Counted from the first letter of the stretch, positions 11,211 through 20,275 are shown. The stretch: DNA of 64,000 nt from CAVQCA01 sp963710815 (GCA_963710815.1 CAVQCA010000039.1:53153-117152), one strand, 5' to 3'. Translations and numbers: made by a program. Notes: generated from the sequence alone by a model not told the origin.

Positions 11211-11390
11211 GAGCCTGTCGGACTTAGGTGATCGTAGCGAGCATGGTGGGAGAGCGAGCACAGAGGTTCACGATATCGAGGCGCATAGTGGTTCTATGCA
11301 ACGAAATATCGGGGGAGAGCGGAGCGAGGGGGTGATGGGCCGCTCTCCCGCCAGCGCAGTAGATCAATCCTAAGTCCGACAGGCTCCTAG
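11207..11390. mobile_element. MITE-like element with ~18-bp terminal inverted repeats, flanked by CTAG
   Basis: Left end CTAG + GAGCCTGTCGGACTTAGG; the right end is its exact complement, CCTAAGTCCGACAGGCTC + CTAG. The 184-bp unit has no gene. The middle contains matching GGGAGAGCG and CGCTCTCCC arms. CTAG is palindromic, so it may be a 4-bp target duplication or part of the inverted repeat. The left CTAG supplies the tyrA stop codon. The inverted repeats suggest mobilisation by a full-size transposase elsewhere in the genome. Confidence 0.8.
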
Positions 11391-11394
11391 CACA

Positions 11395-11506
11395 CCGTCT
11401 TCACCGCTGAGACGCAAAGAACGCAGAGAAATTCTTTAATGAGAACAATGAACCAACTTCGCGCCTTTGCGGCGAGTAAACCCTGTAGGGACAGACATGC
11501 CTCAAG
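11395..11506. repeat. Family A palindromic repeat, copy 3 (partly degraded)
   Basis: Contains GAGACGCAAAGAACGCAGAG and TTCGCGCCTTTGCGGCGAGT with a TAGGGACAGACA end resembling the outer arm of the 2495 copy. It abuts the MITE at 11390, so two unrelated mini-elements are stacked in the tyrA-aroA gap. Confidence 0.7.
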
Positions 11507-11571
11507 AGGCATCAGCGGTGACCGGACTGTGCTGCTGTTGGCGACATCATTGAGACAGTGACAGTCTATTC

Positions 11572-12901
11572 ATGACAGACAAGAATACGACACGGTTCCG
11601 GGTCGCACCTGGCGGGAAACTCACGGGTCGTGTGCGTGTGCCGGGTGACAAATCGATTTCCCACCGCTCGATCATGCTGGGTTCGCTGGCCGAGGGAATG
11701 ACCGAGGTCTCCGGGTTTCTCGAGGGAGAGGACAGTCTGGCGACGCTGGCGGCGTTCAGGTCCCTGGGGGTGACGATCGAAGGTCCCGAGCAGGGTCGGG
11801 TTGGCATCCACGGCGTCGGCCTGCGGGGTCTTGCGGCGCCCGGGCAGGCGCTCGATCTGGGGAATTCCGGAACCTCCATGCGTTTGATGGCCGGCCTGCT
11901 CGCGGGGCAGGCATTCGACACCACGCTGACCGGGGATGCCTCGCTCTCGGGTCGGCCGATGAAACGGGTGGTCGAGCCGTTGACGCGCATGGGGGCGCAT
12001 ATCACCCCGACGGATGCCGGGACGGCGCCGCTTCTCATCAAGGGAGGCATGCAGCTGCGGGGCATCGACTATGCCATGCCGGTGGCGAGTGCGCAGGTCA
12101 AATCCTCTCTTCTGCTGGCCGGCTTGTATGCGAGCGGCAGGACCTGCGTCACGGAACCGGCTCCGACCCGCGATCACACCGAACGCATGCTGGTCGGCAT
12201 GGGATACCCGCTGCGGCGTGAAGCCGGCCGGGTCTGTCTCGAAGGCGGGCATGCGCTGCGCGGGATCTCGATCGACATTCCCGCGGATATCTCCTCGGCG
12301 GCCTTCTTCCTGGTGGGGGCGAGCATCGCGCCCGGCTCTGACCTGATCCTGGAACATGTCGGCATCAACCCGACACGCACCGGCGTGATCAACATTTTGC
12401 AGCGTATGGGGGCCTCGATACGGATCGAGAACCGGCGTGAGGCGGGGGGTGAGCCGGTAGCGGATCTGCATGTCAGGTCAGCATCACTGCACGGCATCGA
12501 TATTCCGTCCGAACTGGTGCCGTTGGCCATCGATGAATTTCCGGTACTGTTCGTGGCGGCGGCGTGTGCCAGCGGCCGCACTGTATTGACCGGGGCGCAG
12601 GAATTGCGCGTCAAGGAGAGCGACCGCATCCAGGTGATGGCCGACGGATTGAGGACGCTCGGCATCAGCGCCACCGCAACCCCCGATGGCATGATTGTCG
12701 AGGGGGGTGCAATTAGGGAGCGGGATGATTGACAGTCACGGCGATCATCGCATCGCCATGGCCTTCGCCATGGCCGCGTTACGCGGGGAGGGGGCGATTG
12801 ATATCCTCGATTGTGCCAACGTGAACACCTCATTCCCGGGATTTGTCGGACTGGCGACACGCGCCGGGTTGCAGATCGGACACAACGGTCGTAACGGGTA
12901 A
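11572..12901 (+). pseudogene. aroA: 5-enolpyruvylshikimate-3-phosphate synthase, interrupted by a one-base frameshift
   Basis: Two overlapping frames together make a complete ~442-residue EPSP synthase (shikimate-3-phosphate + PEP to EPSP). Frame one runs from 11572 (VPGDKSISHRSIMLGSLAEG, DLGNSGTSMRLMAGLLAG, SAQVKSSLLLAGL) but stops at 12732. The missing C-terminus (GSGMIDSHGDHRIAMAFAMA, NTSFPGF) continues in another frame to 12901. Removing one G from the six-G run at 12702-12707 restores ...VEGGQLGSGMIDSH. The enzyme is essential for prototrophs, so an assembly error or recoding is at least as likely as true loss. The SAQVKS motif resembles class II, often glyphosate-tolerant, EPSP synthases. 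Confidence 0.85.
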
Positions 12902-12924
12902 AATAACTGCAGATATCCTGAGAT

Positions 12925-13194
12925 GAATGGTATCTGGTCAAGCCCGATCACACCTCTATGGCCACGGAACCACACGGAATACAGGCTCTTTTTTCCCGTG
13001 TCTTTCGTATGCTTCCGTGGATATTTATCGCGCCAGGGCCTTAATCAGTGTCTGTCCATAAACACCGTGTTCACCGTAAAGATGCAAAGGGCGCAGAGAA
13101 ATTCTTTAATGAAAACAATTAAACACTTTGCGTTCTTTGCGTCTTTGCGGTGAGTTTATTTCATTATGGATGACCACTTATTAAAGTGTCATTC
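12925..13194. mobile_element. Family B MITE with a family A element nested inside it
   Basis: The left part (12925 to about 13046) is a diverged, inverted copy of the 142-bp element at 34997 and 50605: GCCACGGAACCACACGGAAT ... TTCCGTGGATATTTATCG. Its right end (TTAAAGTGTCATTC, to 13194) appears only after the inserted family A element. The whole composite is flanked by the direct repeat ATATCCTGAGAT (12913-12924 and 13195-13206). The order of events is therefore readable: B inserted first, A later jumped into B. Confidence 0.75.
13049..13176. repeat. Family A palindromic mini-element, copy 4 (128 bp, nested)
   Basis: Ends TGTCTGTCCATAAA and TTATGGATGACCA; interior TTTGCGTTCTTTGCGTCTTT and its counterpart GATGCAAAGGGCGCAGAG. 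It is inverted relative to the 2495 copy and sits inside the family B element. Confidence 0.8.
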
Positions 13195-13227
13195 ATATCC
13201 TGAGATCAATATAGTGGATAAGCCTCG

Positions 13228-13926
13228 ATGACATTGGATACTCCCTCCCGCGACAGCAAGGCCCAGGTGATCACGATTGATGGTCCGAGCGGCTCCGGCA
13301 AGGGGACCATCAGCCAGCAACTGGCGGGGGAACTCGGCTGGCATTACCTCGACAGCGGTGCACTCTATCGCCTGCTCGCCTGCGCGGCTTCGAGAGACGG
13401 CATTGCTCTGGATGATGCAGCAAGTCTGATCGCTCTGGTGGACCGAATCGAGGCGGAATTCGGTTTCTCATCGGACGGCAGGGAATGCATCCTGCTGGAT
13501 AAAGAGGACGTTACGGCTCGCTTGCGCACCGAGGAATGCGGAAGCGCCGCCTCGAAACTTGCCAGTTTGCCGGAGGTGCGCACCGCCCTGCTGGCCTGGC
13601 AACGGCGCTATCGCAGATTACCCGGTCTGGTAGCGGACGGACGCGATATGGGCACCGTGGTTTTTCCGGATGCCACCCTCAAGATATTTCTCACGGCAAG
13701 CCCCGAGGAGCGCGCCCGAAGAAGATATAAGCAGTTGAAAGAAAAGAATATTGAGGCAAGCCTCGAGGGCATTCTTGAGGACACCCGGTCACGGGACCTG
13801 CGCGACCGGACGCGTCCCGTCGCGCCTCTCGTGCCGGCCGAGGATGCGTTCATACTTGACAACGAGGGGCAGGATGTTGGCGTGACCCTTGCCATCATCC
13901 TTGAACGGTTCCAAACAAAATCTTAA
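13228..13926 (+). CDS. cmk: Cytidylate (CMP/dCMP) kinase
   Basis: A 232-residue nucleoside monophosphate kinase that phosphorylates CMP and dCMP. The P-loop is DGPSGSGKGTISQQLA near residue 20, followed by YLDSGALYRLLA and the DGRDMGTVVFPDA motif typical of CMP kinase. A lid region is rich in arginine (ARRRYKQLKEKN ... DLRDRTRPVAPLVPAEDA). The length fits the family. It lies in the standard place between aroA and rpsA, though the mini-elements upstream probably uncouple it from the aroA transcript. No strong ribosome binding site precedes the ATG. Confidence 0.94.
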   Translation: MTLDTPSRDSKAQVITIDGPSGSGKGTISQQLAGELGWHYLDSGALYRLLACAASRDGIALDDAASLIALVDRIEAEFGFSSDGRECILLDKEDVTARLRTEECGSAASKLASLPEVRTALLAWQRRYRRLPGLVADGRDMGTVVFPDATLKIFLTASPEERARRRYKQLKEKNIEASLEGILEDTRSRDLRDRTRPVAPLVPAEDAFILDNEGQDVGVTLAIILERFQTKS

Positions 13927-13933
13927 AAATTCC

Positions 13934-13963
13934 TTGTACAATTAGTATGATAGAATTTAATAT
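13934..13963 (+). promoter_or_regulatory. Candidate sigma-70 promoter and leader of rpsA
   Basis: TTGTAC (13934-13939) and TAATAT (13958-13963) are spaced by 18 bp. This would give a leader of about 110 nt before rpsA containing a GC hairpin (ATCCGGCCCGCGCCGGAT, near 13976). In E. coli the rpsA leader folds into hairpins that S1 itself binds for autoregulation. The hairpin here is compatible with that, by inference only. Confidence 0.4.
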
Positions 13964-14081
13964 GGTGTTCTGGTGATCCGGCCCGCGCCGGATTGTGTTG
14001 ATAACTGACCCACGGTATCGCCTGATGCTGTGGTTATGCATAGTGACTGCATAAGATGCAGTTCAAGGACTCACTACTCCC

Positions 14082-15755
14082 ATGACTGAAAGTTTTGCTG
14101 AAATGTTTGAACAGAGCCTTGCCCACCAGGAATTGAGGCGGGGCGCCGTCATCACTGGTACGGTTATTGATATCCAGCCCGATGTCGTTGTCATCAACGC
14201 CGGCCTGAAGTCCGAAGGCGTCATTCCCATCGAGCAGTTCAGGAATGCCCTGGGAGAACTGGAGGTAACGCTCGGCGATGAGGTGGAAGTCTCGCTGGAG
14301 GCCATTGAAGATGGCTTCGGCGAAACGAAGCTGTCTCGTGAAAAGGCAAAACGTGATCAGGTGTGGCGGCGTCTGGAAAAGGCGTTCGAAAATGAGGATA
14401 TCGTCAAGGGCGTCATCAGCGGCAAGGTCAAAGGCGGATTTACCGTCGACATCGAGGATATCCGCGCCTTCCTGCCCGGTTCGCTGGTCGATGTGCGCCC
14501 GGTTCGCGACCCTGTTTATCTCGAAGGCAAGGAACTCGAGTTCAAGGTCATCAAGCTCGACAAGCGCCGCAACAATGTTGTGGTGTCCCGCCGCGCCGTC
14601 GTGGAGACCGAGTTCAGCGCGGAACGCGAGGCCTTGCTGGAGAGCCTGCAGGAAGGGCAGATTGTCAAGGGTATCGTCAAGAATCTTACGGATTACGGCG
14701 TATTTGTGGACCTCGGCGGGATCGATGGTCTGTTGCACATTACCGATATGGCCTGGAAGCGCGTCAAGCATCCTTCCGAGATTGTCGAGGTTGGTCAGGA
14801 GATCGATGTCAAGGTCCTCAAGTTCGATCGCGAACGCAATCGTGTGTCGCTGGGCATAAAGCAGCTTGGCCAGGATCCCTGGGCCGACCTGGCGCGCCGC
14901 TATCCCTCAAATACGCGTCTGTTCGGCAAGATCACCAACATCGCCGATTACGGTTGTTTCGTGGAAATCGAGGAGGGCGTCGAGGGCCTGGTGCATGTTT
15001 CCGAAATGGACTGGACCAACAAGAACGTCAATCCTTCCAAGGTCGTACATGTCGGGCAGGAAGTCGAGGTCATGGTGCTCGATATCGACGAGGAACGCCG
15101 TCGCATCTCGCTCGGTATCAAGCAGTGTTTCGCGAATCCCTGGGATGAGTTCGCCGCCACGCACAACAAGGGTGATCACGTCAGCGGGTCTATCAAGTCC
15201 ATTACCGATTTTGGCATCTTCATCGGTCTGGATGGCGGCATCGACGGTCTGGTCCATCTGTCGGATATTTCCTGGAATGAAACCGGTGAAGAGGCCGTAC
15301 GCAACTATCAGAAAGGCGATGTCATCGAGGCGGTGGTTCTCTCCGTTGATCCGGAGCGCGAAAGAATTTCGCTCGGGGTGAAGCAACTCGAGAAGGACCC
15401 GTACTCCAATTTTGTCGCCGAACACAGCAAGGGGAGCATCGTCAAGGGCGTAGTCAGGGAAGTCGATGCCAAGGCCGCCATCATTGATCTCGGGGACGGG
15501 GTTGAAGGCACGTTGCGGGCGTCAGAGTTGTCACGTGACAGGATCGAGGACGCACGCACCGTGCTGACGGTTGGCGAGGAAGTCGAGGCCAAGTTCATGG
15601 GGGTGGACCGCAAAAACAGAACCATCAGCCTGTCCATCAAGGCGAAGGACAACGATGATGAGGCGGCCATGTTGCAGGATTATGGCGCCGACAACGCCGA
15701 GGCCACGACCAATCTGGGCGATGTGCTCAAACGGCAACTGGGCGGTGATGAATAA
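14082..15755 (+). CDS. rpsA: 30S ribosomal protein S1
   Basis: A 557-residue RNA-binding ribosomal protein that captures mRNA on the 30S subunit. Six S1/OB-fold repeats are visible, for example GTVIDIQPDVVVINAGLKSE, GIVKNLTDYGVFVDLGGIDG, GKITNIADYGCFVEIEEGVE and GSIKSITDFGIFIGLDGGID. The N-terminus MTESFAEMFEQSLAHQE is the typical ribosome-anchoring start. No Shine-Dalgarno sequence precedes the ATG, as is usual for rpsA, whose translation is set by leader structure. It lies in the conserved cmk-rpsA-ihfB order. Confidence 0.97.
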   Translation: MTESFAEMFEQSLAHQELRRGAVITGTVIDIQPDVVVINAGLKSEGVIPIEQFRNALGELEVTLGDEVEVSLEAIEDGFGETKLSREKAKRDQVWRRLEKAFENEDIVKGVISGKVKGGFTVDIEDIRAFLPGSLVDVRPVRDPVYLEGKELEFKVIKLDKRRNNVVVSRRAVVETEFSAEREALLESLQEGQIVKGIVKNLTDYGVFVDLGGIDGLLHITDMAWKRVKHPSEIVEVGQEIDVKVLKFDRERNRVSLGIKQLGQDPWADLARRYPSNTRLFGKITNIADYGCFVEIEEGVEGLVHVSEMDWTNKNVNPSKVVHVGQEVEVMVLDIDEERRRISLGIKQCFANPWDEFAATHNKGDHVSGSIKSITDFGIFIGLDGGIDGLVHLSDISWNETGEEAVRNYQKGDVIEAVVLSVDPERERISLGVKQLEKDPYSNFVAEHSKGSIVKGVVREVDAKAAIIDLGDGVEGTLRASELSRDRIEDARTVLTVGEEVEAKFMGVDRKNRTISLSIKAKDNDDEAAMLQDYGADNAEATTNLGDVLKRQLGGDE

Positions 15756-15787
15756 TACTCAGCTAAAACTGGTTATTACGGAAACGG

Positions 15788-15793
15788 TATAAT
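15788..15793 (+). promoter_or_regulatory. Candidate -10 box for ihfB
   Basis: A perfect TATAAT lies 16 bp before the ihfB ATG at 15810, in the rpsA-ihfB gap. No clear -35 box is seen. If used, transcription would begin around 15800, which argues against the in-frame GTG at 15798 as start codon. A separate ihfB promoter exists in E. coli. Confidence 0.4.
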
Positions 15794-15809
15794 CCGGGTG
15801 GTGGAGCAA

Positions 15810-16112
15810 ATGACAAAGTCTGAACTTATCGAAATTCTTGCGAGCAAGAACAGTCACCTCAACCATAAGGATGTTGAACTGGCCGTGAAGAGCCTGCTGG
15901 AGCAGATGAGTCAGGCGCTTGCTACCGGCCAACGGATTGAAATCCGGGGGTTCGGAAGTTTCTCCCTGCATTACCGCCCGCCACGTATTGGCCGGAATCC
16001 CAAAACGGGCGATTCGGTGGCGCTGGCATCCAAATACGTACCGCATTTCAAACCGGGCAAGGAATTGCGGGAACGGGTCAACGGTCACACCCAGTCCATG
16101 GAGGATATATAA
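15810..16112 (+). CDS. ihfB: Integration host factor subunit beta
   Basis: About 100 residues; with IHF-alpha it forms the DNA-bending heterodimer. It opens MTKSELIEILASKNSHL and carries the DNA-binding arm GFGSFSLHYRPPRIGRNPKT with the conserved proline that intercalates in the minor groove, then FKPGKELRERV. The frame extends upstream to GTG 15798, but ATG 15810 gives the usual family N-terminus and lies downstream of the TATAAT box. A GGAG-like sequence lies only 3-4 nt upstream, which is tight. pyrF follows directly; the lapA/lapB genes found between ihfB and pyrF in E. coli are absent. Confidence 0.93.
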   Translation: MTKSELIEILASKNSHLNHKDVELAVKSLLEQMSQALATGQRIEIRGFGSFSLHYRPPRIGRNPKTGDSVALASKYVPHFKPGKELRERVNGHTQSMEDI

Positions 16113-16132
16113 CCGCGAATCGGGGTGCCGCT

Positions 16133-16843
16133 ATGCTGCACCACACGGGTCCGCGCGTTATCGTGGCGCTCGATTATCCGGATGCGGACTCCGCCTGGCG
16201 GCTGGTCAGGCGGCTTGAGCCTGCCCAGTGCAGGCTCAAGGTCGGCAAGGAACTGTTTACCGTTGCCGGTCCGGACTTCGTCCGCCGGCTGGTCGATCAC
16301 GGTTTCGATGTTTTTCTTGACCTGAAATTTCACGATATTCCCAGCACGGTAGCCAGTGCCTGCCGTTCCGCCGCCCGACTAGGGGTCTGGATGATGAACG
16401 TTCACGCACTGGGTGGCGAACGAATGCTCACCGCCGCGCGGGAAGCACTCAGCGAACTGGTTCATCCCCCTCTCCTGATAGCGGTCACCATTCTCACCAG
16501 CATGGATGAAACGGACCTGAGGTCAATCGGTCTGGAGGGAAGTCCGGAAGACCACGTGGCTCGTCTGGCGGTCCTGGCGCATGACTGTGGTCTCGATGGT
16601 GTCGTCTGTTCGTCCAGGGAAACGGCTGGGCTCAGGGAACGGTTTGGCGCCGGATTCCGGCTCGTCACCCCCGGCATCCGGCCCTCCGGCAGTAAACTTG
16701 ATGACCAGCGACGTGTCATGACGCCGGCTGACGCTGTCAGGAATGGGTCGACCTATCTCGTTATCGGCCGACCGATCACGCAGGCGGACGACCCTTTGGG
16801 TATTTTGCTTACAATAAATTCGGAACTGGACGCATTGAGTTGA
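16133..16843 (+). CDS. pyrF: Orotidine 5'-phosphate decarboxylase
   Basis: A 236-residue TIM-barrel enzyme that makes UMP in de novo pyrimidine synthesis. It shows VIVALDYPDADSAW, KVGKELFTVAGP, the catalytic FLDLKFHDIPSTV (Lys-x-x-Asp charge network), DGVVCSSRE and the phosphate-binding VTPGIRPSGS with IGRPIT at the end. It begins 20 bp after ihfB and probably shares its transcript. Confidence 0.96.
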   Translation: MLHHTGPRVIVALDYPDADSAWRLVRRLEPAQCRLKVGKELFTVAGPDFVRRLVDHGFDVFLDLKFHDIPSTVASACRSAARLGVWMMNVHALGGERMLTAAREALSELVHPPLLIAVTILTSMDETDLRSIGLEGSPEDHVARLAVLAHDCGLDGVVCSSRETAGLRERFGAGFRLVTPGIRPSGSKLDDQRRVMTPADAVRNGSTYLVIGRPITQADDPLGILLTINSELDALS

Positions 16844-16955
16844 TCACCCCGCGTGGTACCCTGAATGTGTGCGGTGCATCCTGATAGCCCGTCGGGGTGG
16901 ATACACGGCATGTGCGTTACACCAAGGATGATCATAACGGAAAGGAGTCCGGAAT

Positions 16956-17231
16956 ATGTCCATTATCAGATTCATGTTGTTGTTTGCAATGCTGCTCACA
17001 GCCTCTGTCGGGGCGCTGGCGGACCCGGTTGACATCAATACGGCTGATGCCGATTCGCTTGCCGCCGGCATCGATGGCGTCGGTACGCAAAAGGCGATGG
17101 CCATCATCAAGTACCGTGAGGCAAATGGCCCATTCTCCAGCGTCGAGGAACTTGCCAATGTGCAGGGCATCGGGATGAAAACCGTGGACAGGAACCGCAG
17201 TAACCTGTCCGTCGCCAAACCCTCGGAGTGA
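16956..17231 (+). CDS. Small exported helix-hairpin-helix protein (ComEA-like)
   Basis: A 91-residue protein with a signal peptide (MSIIRFMLLFAMLLTASVGALA, cleavage near residue 22). It then has the ComEA-type HhH repeat VDINTADADSLAAGIDGVGT ... AIIKYREANGPFSSVEELANV. ComEA binds incoming DNA in the periplasm during transformation. Short single-domain versions like this are common in proteobacteria, and a role in DNA uptake is plausible but unproven here. It has a good upstream AAAGGAG and its own terminator, so it is monocistronic. Confidence 0.85.
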   Translation: MSIIRFMLLFAMLLTASVGALADPVDINTADADSLAAGIDGVGTQKAMAIIKYREANGPFSSVEELANVQGIGMKTVDRNRSNLSVAKPSE

Positions 17232-17275
17232 GCCACGAATAAACCGCTCACGATTTTCCTCCAGGTAAACGGGAA

Positions 17276-17301
17276 GGCGCCTCGACGAGGCGCCTTTTTT
17301 T
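17276..17301 (+). terminator. Rho-independent terminator after the ComEA-like gene
   Basis: The stem GGCGCCT / AGGCGCC (loop CGACG) is followed by seven T, 45 bp after the stop codon. Confidence 0.9.
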
Positions 17302-17914
17302 GCTTACAGGGACGTAAGTACATCGCGGAGCGCAGGGATGCGCGGGAGCGATGAGCTGCCGTAGTACATCGCGGAGCGCAGGGATGCGCGGGAGCGATGA
17401 GCTGCCGTAGTACATCGCGGAGCGCAGGGAGAAGGTGAGACCGCTTAGCGGTCGAGAGACTGGCCTGGGCCATGCGCGGGAGCGATGAGCTGCCGTAGTA
17501 CATCGCGGAGCGCAGGGACGGCAGTTCTCGCACGTCCTTGTGCTTCACAGCACTCGGACTTCCTGTCCAAGGCGCGGGAGTGATGAGCCGCCTGTTCATA
17601 AACCATACCCCGCCGTCTGTCTGGCGGTAACCGTGGAATAGACCCTTCAGCCTGGCGTGCAGCGACTTGAAGAGGACCGCCCGAATGGACGGATGACGAC
17701 AAAAACATCTGGAAACATGGAGATAGGCATCGTCGTTAAATGGTCCGCGGGTGCCGTGGACCGTGAGTGATGACATGATGGCGGCTATTGACTACTATGG
17801 TCACCGGTACTGAGTCCCTAACTGGATGAAATTCAATAAATAACGGAAACGGCCGATGATTGTGGCAGCTATACCAGGCCAGCTCTCAAAGTTAACTCAT
17901 CGCGTACAGACCCT
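17302..17914. repeat. 46-bp tandem repeat tract and gene-free gap before manC
   Basis: A 46-bp unit starting GTACATCGCGGAGCGCAGGG begins at 17318, 17364, 17410 and (after a ~41-bp inserted block) 17497. The inserted block, GAAGGTGAGACC...GGGCC, resembles one at about 36617. Units are identical over most of their length, so expansion is recent. They are contiguous with no spacers, which excludes CRISPR. From 17585 to 17776 the minus strand is open (VHGTRGPFNDDAYLHVSRC...), but nothing recognisable is encoded. The rest is probably the manC leader. Confidence 0.8.
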
Positions 17915-19342
17915 ATGAAACTGATTCCGGTAATCCTCACTGGTGGCGCGGGTTCGCGGCTGTGGCCGCTGTCGCGTGAACACTACCCGAAACCGCTGCT
18001 GCCGCTGACATCGGAGCGCAGCCTGTTGCAGGATACGTCCACACGTCTGGAGGGTCTGCCGGAGGTAGGCGACGCTGTGTATGTCTGCAACGAAGAGCAC
18101 CGCTTTCTGGTTGCCGAACAGGTGGCTGCGCTGGGCAAAACACCGCAAACCATCATCCTCGAACCCGAGGGGAGGAATACTGCCCCTGCGCTGACTCTGG
18201 CGGCCCTGTATCTTTCGCACCGCGAACCCGATTCCCTGATGGTGGTGATGCCTGCGGATCATGTGATTACAGATCGCGCGGGGTTTATTGAAGCGGTGCG
18301 CACGGGGTGCGAACCGGCCGCCGCGGGCAGTCTGGTGACCTTCGGTGTGGTGCCGGACGCGCCCGAGACCGGGTACGGTTACATCAGGCGAGGCGCTGAA
18401 CTCGCAGGCGGTCAGGTCTTCGGCGTGGCGCGTTTTGTGGAAAAACCGGATCTGGAAACCGCCACCCGTTACATGGACGATGGTGACTATTACTGGAACA
18501 GTGGAATTTTCCTGATTCACACCAAACGCTGGCTGGAGGAAATCGGTCGCTTCCGTCCGGACATCCTCGGGGCTTGCGAGTCAGCCATGGAGCGCGGCAA
18601 CCAGGACAGTGATTTCTACCGCGTCTTCCGCACGGCCTTTCTGGACTGTCCGAGTGACTCGATCGACTACGCGGTCATGGAGAAAACCGACAACGCTGCG
18701 GTGGTGCCCTTCAGCGCGGGCTGGTCGGATGTCGGCGCCTGGTCCGCGTTATGGAACGTGTGCCCCCGGGACGCCGACGGCAATGTCATCCAGGGCGATG
18801 TCATCGCCGAGGATACGCACAATGCGTTATTGTATGCCCAGTACCGCTGTCTGGCGACGGTGGGGCTGGATGACATCATCGTGGTGGAGACAGCCGATGC
18901 CGTGCTGGTGGTCAGCAAGGACCGGGCCCAGGACGTCAAGAAAATCGTCAATATCCTGAAATCGCGCAAGCGCGTGGAATGCAAGGTGCACCGGCGAGTC
19001 TACCGGCCGTGGGGTTCCTATGAAGGCATCGATTCCGGGTCGCGTTTCCAGGTCAAGCGCCTGACCGTCAAACCCGGCGCGGCGTTGTCGCTGCAGATGC
19101 ATCACCACCGCGCCGAGCACTGGGTGGTGGTCAGGGGGACGGCAAGGGTGACCTGCGGCGAGAACATGTTCAACCTGCACGAAAACGAATCCACCTATAT
19201 ACCCATCGGGGAAAAGCATCGTCTGGAAAACCCGGGCAACATACCGCTGGAGATCATCGAAATACAATCCGGCAGCTATCTCGGCGAGGATGATATCGTA
19301 CGATTTGAAGACGTCTATGACCGGTGTCAGGCCAGTTCATAG
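17915..19342 (+). CDS. manC: Mannose-1-phosphate guanylyltransferase / mannose-6-phosphate isomerase
   Basis: A 475-residue bifunctional type II enzyme (AlgA/ManC/CpsB) making GDP-mannose for exopolysaccharide or LPS. The N-terminal nucleotidyltransferase shows LTGGAGSRLWPLSREHYPKP and the metal/sugar motif FVEKPDLETA. EPEGRNTAPAL is also family-typical. The C-terminal cupin isomerase domain carries RPWGSYEGIDSG, LSLQMHHHRAEHWVVV and the ENESTYIPIGEKHRLENPG metal-binding region. galU follows within 25 bp, so the two form a nucleotide-sugar operon. Confidence 0.94.
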   Translation: MKLIPVILTGGAGSRLWPLSREHYPKPLLPLTSERSLLQDTSTRLEGLPEVGDAVYVCNEEHRFLVAEQVAALGKTPQTIILEPEGRNTAPALTLAALYLSHREPDSLMVVMPADHVITDRAGFIEAVRTGCEPAAAGSLVTFGVVPDAPETGYGYIRRGAELAGGQVFGVARFVEKPDLETATRYMDDGDYYWNSGIFLIHTKRWLEEIGRFRPDILGACESAMERGNQDSDFYRVFRTAFLDCPSDSIDYAVMEKTDNAAVVPFSAGWSDVGAWSALWNVCPRDADGNVIQGDVIAEDTHNALLYAQYRCLATVGLDDIIVVETADAVLVVSKDRAQDVKKIVNILKSRKRVECKVHRRVYRPWGSYEGIDSGSRFQVKRLTVKPGAALSLQMHHHRAEHWVVVRGTARVTCGENMFNLHENESTYIPIGEKHRLENPGNIPLEIIEIQSGSYLGEDDIVRFEDVYDRCQASS

Positions 19343-19363
19343 CACAACACAAGGTTGGAAACC

Positions 19364-20275
19364 ATGAACAGAAAAGTAACGAAGGCCGTGTTCCCCGTCG
19401 CCGGCCTGGGAACACGATTCCTGCCGGCGACCAAGGCCAATCCGAAGGAAATGCTGCCCATCGTGGACAAGCCGCTGATCCAGTATGCGGCGGAAGAGGC
19501 GGTCAAGTCCGGGATCAACGAATTGATTTTCGTGACAAGCAGCAGCAAACGCGCTATCGAGGATCATTTTGACAAGAACTATGAGCTCGAAACGGAACTG
19601 TCGCATCGCGGCAAAACCCAGCTGCTTTCCATCATTCAGAACGTGGTGCCGAAAGATGTCACCTGTGTCTATGTACGCCAGCCCGAGGCTTTGGGGCTGG
19701 GCCACGCCGTGCTGTGCGCCAGGCCTGTGGTGGGCGATGATCCCTTCGCGGTGATACTGGCGGACGATCTGATCGAGTGTGCGACCGAGTGCTGTCTGAG
19801 CCAGATGGTGAGCGTATACAGCGAACATGGCTGCAGCATACTGGGCGTGGAAGAGGTTCCAAGGAGTGAAACCGACAGGTACGGGATCGTGGATCCTGCC
19901 TCGACCAGCGGCCGGAACAGCATCGTAAGGAATATCGTGGAAAAGCCGGCGCCGGAAGCCGCCAGATCAAACCTCGCCGTGGTGGGCCGATACATCCTCA
20001 GTCCGCGGATCTTTGCCCATCTGCAAACGATACCTCGCGGCGCCGGCGGGGAAATACAGCTTACCGACGCCATAGAACAACTGTTGAAGGAAGAGCAGGT
20101 GCTGGCGTATCGCTTTGAAGGAAAACGCTATGACTGCGGCAGCAAGCTGGGTTATCTGCAGGCGACGGTCGAGTATGCGCTGCGGCACCCGGAACTGCGT
20201 GATGCCTTCCGTGATTACCTCGTGGCGGAACTGGGCATGGAAGCGGACAAGGGGCTGCTCAGGAACCACAACTGA
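19364..20275 (+). CDS. galU: UTP-glucose-1-phosphate uridylyltransferase
   Basis: A 303-residue enzyme making UDP-glucose. The signature AGLGTRFLPATKANPKEML is followed by VDKPLIQYAAEEAV, LGLGHAVLCARPVVGD, VILADDLI and EKPAPEAA. GEIQLTDAIE and the closing RFEGKRYDCGSKLGYLQA are also typical. ATG 19364 is chosen over an in-frame TTG at 19355 because it yields the normal N-terminus MNRKVTKAVFP. UDP-glucose from this enzyme and GDP-mannose from the upstream gene are precursors for surface polysaccharide. Confidence 0.95.
   Translation: MNRKVTKAVFPVAGLGTRFLPATKANPKEMLPIVDKPLIQYAAEEAVKSGINELIFVTSSSKRAIEDHFDKNYELETELSHRGKTQLLSIIQNVVPKDVTCVYVRQPEALGLGHAVLCARPVVGDDPFAVILADDLIECATECCLSQMVSVYSEHGCSILGVEEVPRSETDRYGIVDPASTSGRNSIVRNIVEKPAPEAARSNLAVVGRYILSPRIFAHLQTIPRGAGGEIQLTDAIEQLLKEEQVLAYRFEGKRYDCGSKLGYLQATVEYALRHPELRDAFRDYLVAELGMEADKGLLRNHN

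Noticed and set aside
17318..17520. CRISPR array
   Set aside because: The 46-bp units are contiguous without variable spacers, no cas genes are near, and the one interruption is itself a dispersed repeat.
16844..17776. A 310-codon minus-strand frame
   Set aside because: It runs through the 46-bp tandem repeats and antisense to the ComEA-like gene. Only 17585-17776 looks at all protein-like, and that matches nothing I recognise.
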